Source: Neodiprion pinetum | Taxonomy: Eukaryota; Arthropoda; Insecta; Hymenoptera; Diprionidae | Direction: 5' to 3' | NCBI RefSeq assembly: GCF_021155775.2 | Contig: NC_060235.2 | Coordinates: 32,156,607 to 32,220,606, forward strand | DNA: 64,000 nucleotides | Shown here: piece by piece, positions 35,401 to 50,200 of the stretch | How positions within the stretch are numbered: the first letter of the stretch is position 1 | How the letters are laid out: the number at the start of each line of letters is the position of its first letter | Notes under the pieces: generated by a model | What the model was told of the DNA's origin: nothing | Database searches by the model: none | What the model saw: the letters and a program-made list of their open reading frames with translations, nothing else | Translations under genes and position numbers: made by a program

Positions 35401-38400
35401 CTGCATCTCCGGCTGCATTAACATTGGGAAATATTCAACACTAACTAACATCAGTGAAGTGCGGTGTAGTTGGCAAGCGACGATAATATTGTAGATAAGC
35501 AAGGTGAAGTAATGATTGCTTTGCAGAAGAGATACATGCAGGTTAAGCGTAGATAATTATGGTTAGTGTCACTCATCGCAATGAAACGGAACTAGTTTGA
35601 TGCATTCTTGAAATATCTTGTATTTTTATTCATATCATAATTAAAAATTGGCCATACTAAGAACTACTCTAGTATGTATATTTATGTATAACCATGCAAT
35701 TCACCGTACATTCATGAAATACGTACCTGGTCTAAATAGGGCCAAACTCCTGTGAGAATGATGCTGAAGCCAAGCGACATTAAGAACATTGTGAAGTAAA
35801 TGACATTTATACTTTTCCAACGTTCCCATCGCTCAGTTGCGGTCTCAAGATCATCATCGGGCGCTGCTCGACTGCAGAATAAAAAAAAATAATAATAATA
35901 GTTGCGGAATTGATGAGGGTGGAAGAACATCGATCTCTTTACAAGATAAGTTGCGTGACTTTTCCACCGGATTTCTTTTAAATTGATAAATTCGTTTACA
36001 GAGCCAGCGACTTAAGGGGGTGCTCTGGTCGATTTCAACGTCGTCGTGTATATCTTGAATTATCCAACTCCACGTATCTCGAACACAAAAAAGGGCATTA
36101 CAGCCCCAATCTATGTGCAATTCTGAACAAAACTACTCCGATACATTTTCATTTAACGCCAAAATAAAGAAATTGCATGATTTGTACGAAATCGCGATAG
36201 TAAGAAACCTTTCGTAGCGAACACAGTCTTCCATAAAAGATCCATTAAAAGGTTCACATTTTTTTCAGTAAACATACTACCAAGATTTCAGAATCTGTGG
36301 AAACATTTTCTTATTTGATTTTGTTTTCAGTCATTTCAAGATCGAAAGTTTGGTTTAAGTTAAAATTTCAACGGCCTTCCTTCGAAATTTTATTATGTAA
36401 GAGTGAAACTAGAATGACAAGTGTATTGTCATTAAATATAGGGTTATTCAACAGTTTATATAGATTTCGTTTCGAAATTGTGAATTTGAAACGAGCTTTT
36501 CGGAATGTGGAATTTCCACACTGCGCCACAAATGATCAGGTTATGAAGTTCTCCGCACTCTCAACACTAAAGTCGCTAGCGCCGTTCCTTTAGTTTCCAT
36601 ATTGCCGTTTGACATGTTTTATGGTTGACCAGTTATATAGATCTGAGACTACAACTATACGTTCACATTACATAAATTCAGAATGTGAGATGATCATTGA
36701 CCCAAACGGGCCCGCCTTGTTACTATATACATGTCATGTATCATGTCGATACAAATACGATACAAACAATATTCGTTTACAGATATGGATAACTTTTTTA
36801 AATATGCTGTTTAGCCTATCCAGGCGACTATAAAAGATTGTATCGATGTAAAACGTTTGCCCTAAATGTTACCGCTAGTCTTCTTCAGTAGTCACAAATA
36901 TATAATTATTTTTATCACTGCAGATGCGATAAGTCTTTTATCGTATCTAAGCATTGAGGAATAGATATTATTCGTTGATCATTGTAAATGAGTCCGTTGT
37001 AAGAATATTTCCTTCTTCCGTCAAAGACCAGCGCATGAAAATATTAACCAGAATTTGGCAAATTTAAAATCGGTTTCTCAGTTCATCTTACTAGACTGCG
37101 TGCTTCGGTAATCTGTCGAAATATTACACTTACAGAAAAAAATCCACATCAATCTATACGGTAATTCGAAGTTCCCTCAAGAATCAGTATGCGCGTGCAT
37201 TCATGCATACACTGTGGGTATCGTACTATCATCCATTGTTCAGCCTGCATTCGTTGTTACGCAATATTTCAACCTGGCATACGCAAATTATATGATGCGA
37301 ATACCTAATTTAATTGAAGTAGGGTATATTACCTACCATGCCTACTGTATTATTGGAAACATTTATGATCCAAGGTACAAATTCAGAATTCAGATCTACA
37401 CTTGAATAAGCTACCAAGTTTCACAAAATATTTTGTTGTTTTGTTATTGTGAATAATCTTGCGCAATGACTCGAGACTTTTGCAACCTCGTCATAAACAT
37501 AAAAACCTTACTGTAGCTTTTACCTACAAACTGGCGCGAGATTCGTTGTTTTTACGCATCTGATACTTTTATAATTGGCTGTCAGCCACGGATAAGAATA
37601 TATGGAGTAACACGTACAGGTCATTGAATACTCAGGAGCTTCTTTCTGACGAGATATTTTCTATGGATTTCTTACCTACAAATCATTTTTATCGCGTATT
37701 ACATGATTCAGTTATACCATTCTCACGGTAGCGTGTAATTTTTTCTTGAAACAAATGGATAGATATTTTTTTTTTCATTTCCGTGAATTATGACTCCAGA
37801 CGAGGGAAAGGGAATTGAAAGCCCGTAGTATTTACCGCGTTTGTGAACACTCGCGGAATTTCCTTTTCACAGTCTTGCTATGATTGTATTCTCGCAACCT
37901 ATGTAGAGATACAAGTCGTTGACACAATTATATACTCATAATCAGCATTTTACGGACACTTATCTTATGTACATACTATTCTTTATAGAGGGAATCAGGC
38001 CATCATAAAATTCTCCTGCCGAATCTGTGTAAACCAGTGGGTTTATTACGTTACGATTCTTGCAATTTGTAGGTACTCATGATACGCGAAATTCAGTTTA
38101 TTTCAGTTGTGATGCATGACCGACAAAGGCAATTGAAACCAATGGTGGTTGATAAAAATTTGTATTTGATGGTATAGAAGATTGCGGGCATTGGTTCTAG
38201 AGCGTGGACGTATGTTTTGCATTCGTTGTTATGCATACCTACATAACTTATCGTCAGCCACGCGCGTTGAAATGCGCAAACATTGATGCCAGCCATGCGA
38301 GTGCAAACATATCAAGATCTAAAAATGTTATTCACAACCAGTATGACAAAGCTGTTTGAATGCGGTGCATTGTAATTCCGTCACGAACACTTTTCACGCT

Positions 38401-39591
38401 TGTAACGATATTCATCTCCGTTTTCATAGGTATACGTGAATATCGATACGTAAAATATGTAATAAAATATATAATGTTTTTTCGAACTTTGATTCGTAAG
38501 AAAGTAATTACGTTTTCGTATCAGAGGCTCCCATTGCCACTTGAATGAATGAAGCGAGGATCGCGTGAACCTCAGGCTCGGCCTTCTATGTGAGAGTGGT
38601 GAAATAGAAAACCGGTTCAAGTTGCGCACAAGCCTTAAATGTTTGATTTTTCTTTCAGTTTCCACTCACAGCGCGTTTGAAAGTATAATTTATAGTTGGA
38701 TATGGCATTGTTCAAAATGAAGAAACTGTCACACAATAAGATTGTCAATATAGTGTAACTCTAACCATGCAATGAAAAAAATCATACAGAGCTTGCCTTG
38801 TTCGAGTTGATTGTGTAACTGTACCTAATACGTACATTTTCCGTGATATCTCGCACAACGGAAAGCAAATGGATATGATGTATACCATGGTATTTTAATC
38901 TACTTCATCGATAACACTTCGTCATATCGTGAAAAAACGTGCTTCTCCCCTGAGCAACTCTCGAACAAAGCAACACTCTGGCTTAAGTTTCACGGCAGAG
39001 TTGAGATAACACAAAGTATAATATTTCGTATGTAATGCTTGATCGTTTCGTAAAATGCTTCAGGGTTACCTATCATAGATGATGGAGTACCTACTGTGTA
39101 CTCCGGTTCATACGGAACGGGAATTTTATTGACACCTGTTTGAAATTACCCAAATGATCTAATTACTAACAGTAAGCGACTGTCGTTGCTCCAACGATAC
39201 GTTGTTCTAATATTGTATACACGAATAGTATAGTGTATGTGTGCGAAGATGTGGGCTTGAGTCTGTACTGGGCGCAATGCCAAGCCACGCAACGTGCGCC
39301 ATCCAAGTCAGGAAATAGATCAAATTTAGAAGGCGTGCTTGTCAGGGAAAAAGGAAAGTTGGTGTCGATACTCAAAGTGAATGGAATGCTAAGGATGGTT
39401 GCACTTGCCGGTTCCATGTATCCGAGACAATGGTCGAATGGTCAATCAACAATTTCGAGTGCTTTTCAGTAAATTGTTTAAATCACTCACATTGTGGGTG
39501 AAACCGTTTACAATATAGAATTTATTTCAAGGACTAAATCGACTCGAACATACTGAATAGTGTCAAATCAAGTCATACATTCAAATATTAA

Positions 39592-39640
<49 letters not shown>

Positions 39641-40345
39641 AGGACAACAGCACATATATTTTTATACTACACACATGATGAGATGTGTTTTACTCGTAAC
39701 GTTTAAGTTCGTTCACTTATAACAGACTCTGTACTATGAATAACGAAAAATTGCACTTTGGCCTGACACGTGCATTAAATTTGTTATCGTTGGCATGCTC
39801 CGTCGCGATTATCGCTTAACGAACATGATTCAACACTGGGATGCAGTTAATAGAAATTATCACCACACGCTAAATTTATACCACTACTTAAAGGAAAATC
39901 GTAATGTATGATTAGGTCAAAACGAAAGAAAAATTAATTTCACAAGTAGCTAGTAAACTGTTACAAAAACGCGTTGCATGATTTTATAAGGTAAATTCGT
40001 TGATAAGGTCTACCAATCACGAAATTTTTCAACAAATGCAAAAAAACTTGCGTCTTTTGTTTCAGTGAAGAATTAGAGGCGGAATACTGGGCGCAAACTG
40101 CTGCTGTTGCTTCATATTTACCAAATATTTCGATAGAAAAAAGTGTTTCTTTTAAGTAAAAATGTCGTTAAATAACTTATAACATTTTTATGAAAACTCC
40201 TTTCTTTGACTCTTCGAAAAACATTCTAAACATTCCCTCTGTTTTAGTATCTTACAACAGGATTTTCCCCTTAAAATTACATGAACGTAAAAACGAATAA
40301 AATATGATCTTACCGTCTTCGACGCAATTTCCTGTACCAATCCAT
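32441..40345 (-). CDS. MFSD8: MFSD8/CLN7-like lysosomal major facilitator protein
   Basis: Polytopic membrane protein of the major facilitator superfamily; its vertebrate orthologue is the lysosomal CLN7 protein. Exons: 40314-40345, 35727-35871, 34925-35168, 34400-34488, 33962-34223, 33555-33654, 33287-33421, 33059-33168, 32441-32952; 1629 nt, 542 aa (human about 518). Recognisable segments are LTMFL-like FTMFLMSLGFS (TM1), NPLGQMLFSPLVGWW, ANIAVARSYLSAATKLSERT, FALFET-like NFVLLET, LTMDQFAWSKTDALYYMG, and near the end CRYTP and SKILGPRPQGVWMGLMT. The first exon (MDWYRKLRRR) is 4.4 kb upstream; it was chosen because its CG|gt end completes the Arg codon of exon 2. The exon-5 donor (ACTG|gtcgga) is weak, and reading through reaches a stop after eight codons. 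Confidence 0.93.
39594..39636. repeat. (TA)n microsatellite in MFSD8 intron 1
   Basis: About 21 TA units uninterrupted. It lies in the 4.4-kb first intron (35872-40313), which otherwise shows no conserved-looking frame. Confidence 0.95.
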
Positions 40346-43300
40346 TCCGTTTACCTACTGCCTTGGCTTAACTTGGCTGTGGTAATATTCGAGGGTAATC
40401 CTCAATCAGGTTTAGAAACAGGAGTTTCTAAATAGCTAGAAAAATCGCGCCATTAACTTGGGCTGGCCAGCGTCTCGGTGTAATGTATCTATATTATCAG
40501 TTTCTCATTTTAATAACGGTTGATTATGTCAGGTATGCAGCCTGAAAACAACGATATCTATCCAACTTCCTGATTTTCAGCGAGTAAAACTGAGTCGCCA
40601 AATCTGTCCAGTCTTTTGTCTATTCACCAAAAACTGCAGGCAAGTCAAATGCATTACTCGTTATTTCACCAGCAGATCGTTTATCGCAGCAACGATAATT
40701 AATTACCGCGGACAATAACTATAGTGTTTACACCATGCATTATTTCCCTCGCTGGAACTTTTCGTGGTCAGTCTCATATGCAAAAGACTTTTTCCAAGTT
40801 GGCGAATAATCAGAAACTGTTCAACATTCCTTGCCAGCAGAAGAGCTGTTGAATTTATAAAGCGTCCTCTTTGGTGCATCAAGAATTAATTTATCAACTG
40901 CCAGATCATCCCGTCATTTATACAAAAAGTTGTTTCGATTTCTTCAGCTGAAGCAGTGATGGATCGTGATCGTGCCGATCAATCTCATCGATTCAAACAC
41001 ACCCAGTTATTGATACATTATCCAATATCCATATCGGAATATGCGAATGAATTATGACGATGTTAAAGGATTCGGAGAAGAGGGCAGAGGCATCACGTGT
41101 CAGTTTTCAACCATGACATCCGTGTAATACATCAACTGATTACAACTGTCTATAACTGATTATAACTGAATAACCGTCAGCACGCGTTGACCGCAGCAAA
41201 AAAACGTCGTCATTGCACGACGCATAGATATAAACGTTCACCATAGATTACACATTGTGTAAATTTTAATTTTTTTCTCAGCCTCGTAAGGTACGTCAAT
41301 CCCGAACCAGTCACCTTCGGATTCCTCAGTCTCTTCACCTTGCCCGCACAGAAGTTGACCTCCGTCAAATTCCGCTCACCGTCTTCGCTACGGGAGAATG
41401 GAGCGCGCAAAGATCTCCCTGAAAACAGCATAAATCCTCACATGGTCTGTCACGGGAATTACCAAACACCGATACACTTGGTTCCACAGGTGCCTCGGCG
41501 CTCAGGTTGTCGGCGGGCCAATGCATCAGGCGCTCCACAGACGCATCGGCGGCTATTATTAGGGACGGTTGCGATGATCAGAGTTCACTCATGATACGCG
41601 GTACTGCAGCTTCGGAGGCACGAGGTCTGAGAGCGTCGTCAGTGATTAGAATAGACAAACATTGATAACGGCGAAAAGGGCCGGAAATAATTCTATCGCT
41701 GCACCCGAGATGTGCCTGATGAACTACGCCACGGCTGCGGAGTTGCCTCACTACTGACTCCGCTGACTTCTCTAGCGACTGACTGTGGCCCGAGACTTCT
41801 CTCGAGTGTTGAACACACTTGTTCGGCATCAGTACGTGTCCCACTATCCGTGCAGGGTATGGCCACGAGCAAGCCTACAGCTTATACCTGTCGCCGTTCT
41901 CCGATGAGTCAGGGCCGTACGCGATGCGTTGGTAGAATCGGGTGGTACTGTCGCCGCCTAAAATCCACTCTCATTAAACGGAGTCTCGGATTTTTTGTCG
42001 GGACAGGATATCAATTCATCCAGTCGCAAACGACGGAAAATCTGGATTTGTTGAAGGATGCATCTGTTGGAAAAGTTTTTATTAATATACGGCGAAACAG
42101 TCTAACGTGAATAATAAATGAGTACTGCATTTCGATATTTTCGTAGCAAAATATCTTTGGAAGTGAAATTGCTACAATTTATCTCTTATCTGCGAAGAGA
42201 AACGATTATGTAATTCAGACACATTTCTTGCGATAATTCATTCATCTCCCCTTGCAGACTCCGGCCAGATATATTTCATCATCATAATTGTGACGTTGAT
42301 AGAACTTCCGCGTAAATTAGATTAAAATGCTATTACAGTGTCAACGTGATGTGAAAATTACAGTTCCATCAATAAGCTACATTTTATGTTCAATCAACAT
42401 TCCCCCGTTTCTGGTGGGAGAAATCGATTAAAAATACTCAAGGGGCACTTTTGTGCGCATCAAGTTGGCTATCAGAGATACTGGAACAATAACAAAGCGT
42501 CACAGATTCAATTTAGTCGGTGTGAACTACCAACAGACTACACGTGGAATTCGTAATGACTCTCGCCCATATATTTGCGGCAAGTATGGTTTACGAAATT
42601 ATCACCAGGGCAGCGCTAAATTAAAATCTAAGATACGAACTAGAAGTTACATACAATTAGGCGCACTACGTTGACTAAAGTCAAAGCGCGTTATTTCGCA
42701 AACGCTTTATCTACACTAATTACCGAGTTCAAGAATAATGGTGTGATAATGGATTTTTTCAGTTCAAAGCGAAAATTTGAGATTTCGTATCATGCTATAG
42801 TTATCGGTAGATCGCACGGATGCGATATTGTAGAATTCAGAATACTAACAAAAGTACAGTGGCAGATCAATAAGACATGAAAATGTAATTTCTATCATCG
42901 GTTGAATTAGGTATCCAATAATATTTTATCAGATTTCTCAATCACGGTTTAGGAACTGAAATACAACGCGGAACTAAATTAAAATAAGATTATACCACTA
43001 TACATTATATCAAGGACTACGTGATTTTATAAAACAAAAATCAGATTATAAAAATGCTATTATAGATTTAATATATATTTGTTTTTGTTTTTCTTGAATT
43101 CCTATACATTTTAGTAAAATTACAACATGATTCACTTTGACGAGATTTCACGCCGTTACACGTAGTAATACTATCATCACTTGGACTTCTATACGAATTT
43201 ATATAATATATATAATCACAGCTACTTTATTCACTCGCTAGATGTGTATGACGGTTGTTGCTGTGTGTGTGTATTACGTTTGGTATACAAGTTTATGCGA

Positions 43301-44298
43301 AGTATGAAGGACTACAATTTTTACGCCACTATGTGGACCATTCGTTTTGTTCTTATTCTTTTTTTCTTGGCAAATCTGTTCATAAATATTTCTACAGATA
43401 AATGGGGAGTGGATGAACGTCTGAACTAACAAATAATTTCCCGTAAATCAATATCATTGATAAACATATTCTAATGGTATGCCAACAGAACTTTCATAAG
43501 ACTTCGCGAATGATGTTAATTCTGATTGTTTATTACAAATTAAATGCTGTTTTTGGATTGTCGACAACTGTTTTTCAACGATTGGACCTAATTTCGATCA
43601 TACTTTAGTGAATAGCGTTTGATGCGTTAGATTAAAGGAAATGACGCAACAAAGACGATAATTCAAAGATATTATCCGTGTATGTATCTGTATCTGATCG
43701 ACTTAAAGCATTCGTCAAAATATACGTTATAATTAAGAAATATTTCATGACTATTTCATATCGTTCTTCCAATCTTGACCTAAAATGACATAATATAAAA
43801 ATAACTCTTTATTGTGGTCACTGAGCATTCCCTTTGTTTTCAATCGTTTCATCAAATAATTTGCGGTCTAATGAATCATATTTTACGCTCGAAAATTCTT
43901 CAGTAAATTAATAACTGTTAAATTAGTATACAAGCAGTACGCCGCGAGGATCAATTGTTGATAAATATGCAACGAAACGAAAAAACTAAATATCACTTCT
44001 AAAATGTTCGATGCTACGAGTTTTTTTACTGTATGTACGGGGTGCGAATCATCGGTCATCCATGTCGCAGCGAACGTAAAATTTCAGACAGATAATTATG
44101 CATGGTTTATCAGATTACAAATATTAAAAATTAATTGTCTGATACTCACTTATTGTTATCTGAACTCTGATGGAATGTTAGACCGTAAGCAATTTGATGA
44201 GAAAAAGTATTATACACAATTTGTTAACATAGCAACATAAATGTTATGGTATAGTGTTCTACTAAGAATGATATACTTAGTTCTGTTTCTACGACTAT
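40346..44298. other. Intergenic between MFSD8-like and HEATR5B, with a GC-rich island
   Basis: Upstream region of the MFSD8-like gene and downstream region of HEATR5B. Most of it is AT-rich and empty. 41290-42010 is clearly more GC- and CpG-rich than its surroundings and carries overlapping open frames on both strands (for example 41210-41431 minus, 41712-42110 plus) with several possible splice sites. I recognise no protein there; it may be an alternative promoter, an unknown exon or an old transposon fragment. A reverse AATAAA near 43808 could end HEATR5B transcripts. Confidence 0.45.
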
Positions 44299-47200
44299 TT
44301 AGTTGAAGTTAGAAAAATCTGTTTTTAATTTAATTGAAGGGGCAGTGTTGAGTTTAATTGCTTGTTTCACTGGCTCCGATAATCTTGATTGCTTTTGAAC
44401 CTGCTGCTGGTGGCTGGATTTCACCGCGTTTTCGAGCTTTGTTTTCAACTCTGTAGATTGTGCCATCAACGTCTTAAATTCCTGCACAATATGCAATATT
44501 TTATGTGGACTATGCAATATTCGTACAATTCATTGCAGAAAAATTATAAGTATCAAACCTGAGGGTACTTTGGTCCTATTTTATTCAGCCATTGAAAACT
44601 CTGTTGATGGAGAGTGATTTGGAATTTGGATCCATGGCGCAAGGCATCACCTTCCAGTAGATAATTTATCAGAATAGGCACCAACAGAGTAAGCATTTGA
44701 ATACCTGAAAATTGAAAAAACTTCCCAATTATATTTTTTTTTATCCAATGACATAATACCATGCAGTTGGTTGGTGTGGATATTATTGAAAATAACTGAT
44801 AGAAAGAACACCCTGGAAATCGTCACCTACCTTGCATAAGATCTCCTGGTTTGCATGCAAAATTTAATTTATCAATACAAAGAACCATAATTGTGAAAGC
44901 AGTTACAATTTATTATCTACTCACGATTAGCAGGTTCAGCTAATGATATGAGTGCTTCAATCGTTGCTATGCTTTCTAATGTAAGAGTTAGCTGAGTTTC
45001 GTTTGATACTTGTTTGCTCGATTCACTGTACAGATATTCCACCAACCTTGGTGCGAGAGCGTGGATGTAGGGAGTACTGACACTGCGTTCATAGTGCATG
45101 AAGATTGTTCTCAATGTTTGTATGCACTTTAATTTAACCTTTAAGAAAGATACATTTTCTCATTCAACGATAAGGTACTAGGACGACCGGGTAAGAAAGA
45201 AAGTTCGTACTGACCAGTGTATTTTCTGATTGAAGACACTGCCGAAAATGATTGATGCAAGGGTACTGTAAGTTCGGCGCACTCACAACCTCAGGGGATG
45301 CGTGGAGGACAAACACTGCAATCCCTAACATCATCGCAACTTCATCCATTTTCGTTTCATCACAACCTGCAATCCAATCATTATGAATGTACGTTGTAAT
45401 GAGGTACGTACATGCAGTAACGATGATTTTAGATTTAATATGGCTTACCTGTTTTTGCAAGATCGACTATTTTAGCAAGAGCACTCTGAAGCAAAGTTTT
45501 CCACTGTTGTTCACTTCTTGCATCAGTTGCGTATTTATTGGTCATAAGACTCTTGAGACAATGCAGAGCCCCGTGCACAGGTGCTCCAGGTCCGACCCCA
45601 GAATTATCGTTATCTGTGCGAATCGCAGTCTCTCTAATTACCCCAGTTGTTAAATATAACAACGTGGGTAGAATCGCAATGGCACCTGTGAGATAATGCA
45701 GTTTAAGTATTCATCGCGTACATGTAAAACTTAAAATAAACCGAACTAAAGCTTGATAGCAAAATATGCACCTTATCAGCATGATTTACAATATGTTCTT
45801 ACGAACAAGTATTAACTTAACGTGATTGTTGAGAATTCTTTTTATTATAAATTATCGATGATATACATCGACACATCGAGTAATTTCAGGACCAACCTTG
45901 TGGAGAACAAAGCCTTGGAAGACCTTCCATCACATTCAGAGTGGCAGCAATGAGCCTGCCACATTCCTCCGATGCTGTATATCCCCGATGAGACAACACC
46001 GTTGTCGCACCACCTGGACTGGGATTCAACGCTGGTATTTGTCGTACGAGTAAGCACAAGCAAACTTCTAGTACAGCAAAAACTAAAGATTGTCCTGGAA
46101 TAAGGTCACCAGTTTCCTGCCCTTCCCCCAGTTCATCGACCTCTGTGGTGTCTTTAGACTCTTGATTTGCAGGGACAAGTTCTGAAAGTGAACGAATTCT
46201 ATGCGTCAGTAATAAAATAAATAATGTATTGAATCATTGATAAAAACGAGTTTCATGAACAACCTTTGAGTTTCGATTTTTTCCGATCTGCAAGGTCTTC
46301 TTGAGCAGCACGCATTACTTGTTTCAGTACTTCCATTACCATCATTTGAATGGTATAGCTTTCTCGCGTCAGTAGCAACCTGTATAGTTAGAATAAGATG
46401 AATAAAATTTTGTTGACCAGTGAAAGGCAACGTAGGATAATGAAAAATGAAATTAAAAATTGTTGATACATCGAATAAAATTAGCAATTTTCAGATTTTG
46501 TATTGGCTCTGTAACTTACCTGTGAAGAACATTGCAAAGCTCAATAGGAAGGGACCGATCAACCATAAGTACGTTGCGTGCCCATATAGAATCAAGTAAG
46601 GTGTAGAGAGCACTCAGACATGTCTCTACACTTTGGGTAGACTCCGAAGATCGAGGACTGCACAAAGCTTCCATGCATATACCTTGAAGCGCAATATGGA
46701 AGAATGTTCAATGCAATAATTTGTAAAATGAGATTTTTCATTGTGAGGTATGCAGAAAAAATCTTACCAAACAATAAATGGAATCGTTCGACATTAGATT
46801 CTGTATTGGTAGAGTCATTATTATTATTACGGCCAAGTTTATTCTTCGTATTAGTATCGACATTGGCAGGTTCTGGAGATTCGAAGCCTCTAGCATTCAG
46901 CCACAGTGTTGCTGCATGAAGTATTGGAGCCCAAGACTCAAGGTAATACGGACGAGCTGATTCCATTGTATCAGTTGTGTAAAAAGCTCCTCCATCGTGA
47001 GGAAGCTGACTTGAAAATTCTGAAACAATTAAGTTGCACCCTTGGTATCTTCTACTTTTTCTTTTTTCTGCATCAAAAGACTCTATAATCCACTTTTGAA
47101 AATAAAATGAAAAAGGAAACCTGAATGTATTCAATATTCAATCATCGGTTGAAAACTACAATACCGTCAGAGTCTGACGTACAGCCTAAGTGATTGACTT

Positions 47201-50200
47201 GGTCTCATTGTTAGCCACGGCGCTACGATCTGGAGCCGTATGAGCCAAGTTTTGTATTTTGCAAATGGCGGACACAGTAATCAATAGTACGTTTACGTGT
47301 GAAGTAGTATAGAGTACATTCGAGTGCACATTAGTGAAGAAAAAAATAGGATGGAAACAATTTTAGAGCAACAGCGTCGCTATCATGAAGAACGGGAGCG
47401 TCTCATGGACGCAATGGTCAAAGAAATGTTGCACAAGAAGCCTGGGCATAGAGAAACGATAAATTCAGAACATCGGCTGAAAATGCTATTAGACCAACAC
47501 ATGGACAGCACAGCGCATTTGCAGGATCTCTACGAGGATAACGATGGCCAACGAAAGGACGAGGTCCAGGCTTTGTCGGGACCGAACGAGTTCTCCGAAT
47601 TTTATTCGCGACTCAAGTCCATCAAGGAATTCTATCGGCGGCATCCGAACGAGATAAGCGTCCCGATGTCGGTAGAGTTCGAGGAGTTGGCTAAAATGCG
47701 AGAAAATCCAACAGAGGAACTCGCAAATCTCGTCGAATTTACCGACGAAGAGGGCTACGGGAAATACCTCGATCTTCACGAGTGCTACGAAAAGTATATA
47801 AACCTGAAAGGTATTGAAAAGGTCGATTACATAACCTATCTGTCGACTTTCGATCATTTATTTGACATTCCAAGAGAGCGTAAGAACGCAGAATACCGCA
47901 GATACGTCGAGGCGCTCCTGGAGTACTTGACCGAATACCTGACTAGGGTTCGTCCGCTCCTTGATCTCAATGCTGAAATCGAAACAGCCAATAGAGAATT
48001 CGTGGTACACTGGGAAAACAGCAGCTTTCCAGGGTGGCCAAAGGAGACCGGAAGTGCTCTAACTAACGTTGGGGCGCACTTAGAGCTCTCCGCCTTTTCC
48101 TCTTGGGAAGAACTCGCCTCGCTAGGTCTGGACAGATTAAAATCAGCCTTACTGGCGCTGGGTCTTAAGTGCGGTGGAACTTTGGAAGAGAGAGCGCAGA
48201 GGTTGTTTAGCACTAAGGGACAAGCCTCTCTAGATCCGAGTCTGCTGACCAAAAACAAACCGGGAAAACCAGGCAAAGGAAGAGACGTGGAAAAGCAGAA
48301 GGAGATCGCAATGCTCGAGGCCCAGGTGTATAGGCTTGCCGAGCTGGTATCTAGTCAGCGTGTCGCCACTAAAGAAAATGTTCAAAGAAAACAGGCGAGA
48401 ACGGAGGGTGAGAGAGGTGATTCCGATGCAGATGCTAGTGCCAGCGAGTCGGAAGAAGAAGATGACAACGAAGTTCCGTATAATCCGAAAAATCTACCCC
48501 TCGGTTGGGATGGCAAGCCTATACCATACTGGTTGTACAAACTTCACGGTCTCAACATCAGCTACAACTGCGAAATTTGTGGAAACTTTACATACAAGGG
48601 ACCCAAAGCCTTCCAAAGGCATTTTGCAGAGTGGAGACACGCTCACGGTATGAGATGTTTGGGGATACCAAATACAGCGCATTTTGCCAACGTCACACAG
48701 ATCGAGGACGCTCTAGCTCTGTGGGAAAAACTCAAAGCACAAAAACAGTCGGAACGTTGGCAGCCGGAACAAGAAGAGGAGTTTGAAGACTCTCTAGGAA
48801 ATGTTGTGAATCGGAAAACTTACGAGGATTTGAAACGCCAGGGTCTACTTTGAATTTGAACGGAATTAATGTAATAATTTGTACAGCATGTATCGCGCGG
48901 GCTTCATTTGTTTCATTTCATATTCTTGTATGCATGATTCTGTTATACTAATCAAACACATGTTTAAACACGAATCTAAAGAAGAGATTCGTGTCTAGAA
49001 TTAATAATTTTATAAATTCTAATGTGTATTTAAATATATTATCCTCAAACGAACGAGGTATAATATAGATTAAATATTATGCTGTAACAAATTCAACTAC
49101 ATATTCACCAATTCTCAAATGGATTTTGTGACCATATTTGTAAGAAAAGATGAACTATAAAGGACCTAATAAAAATGTATTTATAAATGAAATTCCGCAA
49201 ATATCTAGCAGTTGTATTTCCAAAATTCATTTTTTATATGAGTGGGAAAACTTACCAGGTGGTAGGGAGAGTAATGCATGATCGCGCAAGGCAGCTAACC
49301 AATGTTGACTCAGACTTAATAACTCTGGCTGAACTAAACTGAGTAAACTTTCATTCTGGAACTCAAATTCGCCAAAGCCTTCTTCTTCGTTTGCGGCAGT
49401 TGTATGAGCCTTATTTCTTGATGACGTCTCTACATTTCCAGGTGCTGAACCATCATTAATCATTGCCACCACGTACACCTACAACATTGAATCAGAACAC
49501 ACGCGATGAATTTCTCACATGGCTTATTGCAATTATTGAATGATGTGGTGAATCATCTGTAACATGGAATTACGTATTTACCTCAGCCCAAGCCTTTAAT
49601 ATGGCCAGTTTTTCTAACGTAGAAAGGCTTTCATTGTATAATTGTTGATGAGAATGTCCGCCTCTTAATTTTTCCAACGACGATACAAGCAGTTGATGTA
49701 CTCGGCGTAAATCATTGAGATCCCTTGCAACACCACTACCAATCCATGCGCTACAAGCTTCACAAGCTGCAGCGGTGACGTGAGATGCTGTTTCTGTAGA
49801 AAACGCTGGTCTCAAGGCAGCACCAACCTTTGTGATAAGATTATCGTTATTTGATCATGGGAATATAGACTGAGTAGTTTTTCGTGTTTTAAATTTTAGC
49901 AAAACAATCACCTGCGCTTGGAATTGTTCCAGAAGTAAGTGTCCAGGAAATTCTGGTTCCGGAACTTTGGCAAATTTATCAATTATTTCTTGTAAGGTCT
50001 TGAGACCTTCTAATCGCAAAGGATCACAATCACTGGTCGCAGCCATAAACGCCATACGCACTAGATCTGATAAGTGCAGTACTAGAAAATCTCCTGAAAG
50101 GTGAAAATTAAATTGTCAAATCACAAAATATGGGCCATAAGTATCCCAACCATTTTGATCGTGAAAGAAGAACAGGAAAGAAAAATCCAGGCGTGGTACA

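Noticed and set aside
43181..43429. 82-codon frame with a hydrophobic segment
   Set aside because: Lies in AT-rich intergenic DNA, with composition typical of chance frames, no splice partners and no family.
48336..48786. Alternative plus-strand frames within SF3A3
   Set aside because: Out-of-frame shadows of a complete 500-residue SF3A3 reading frame.
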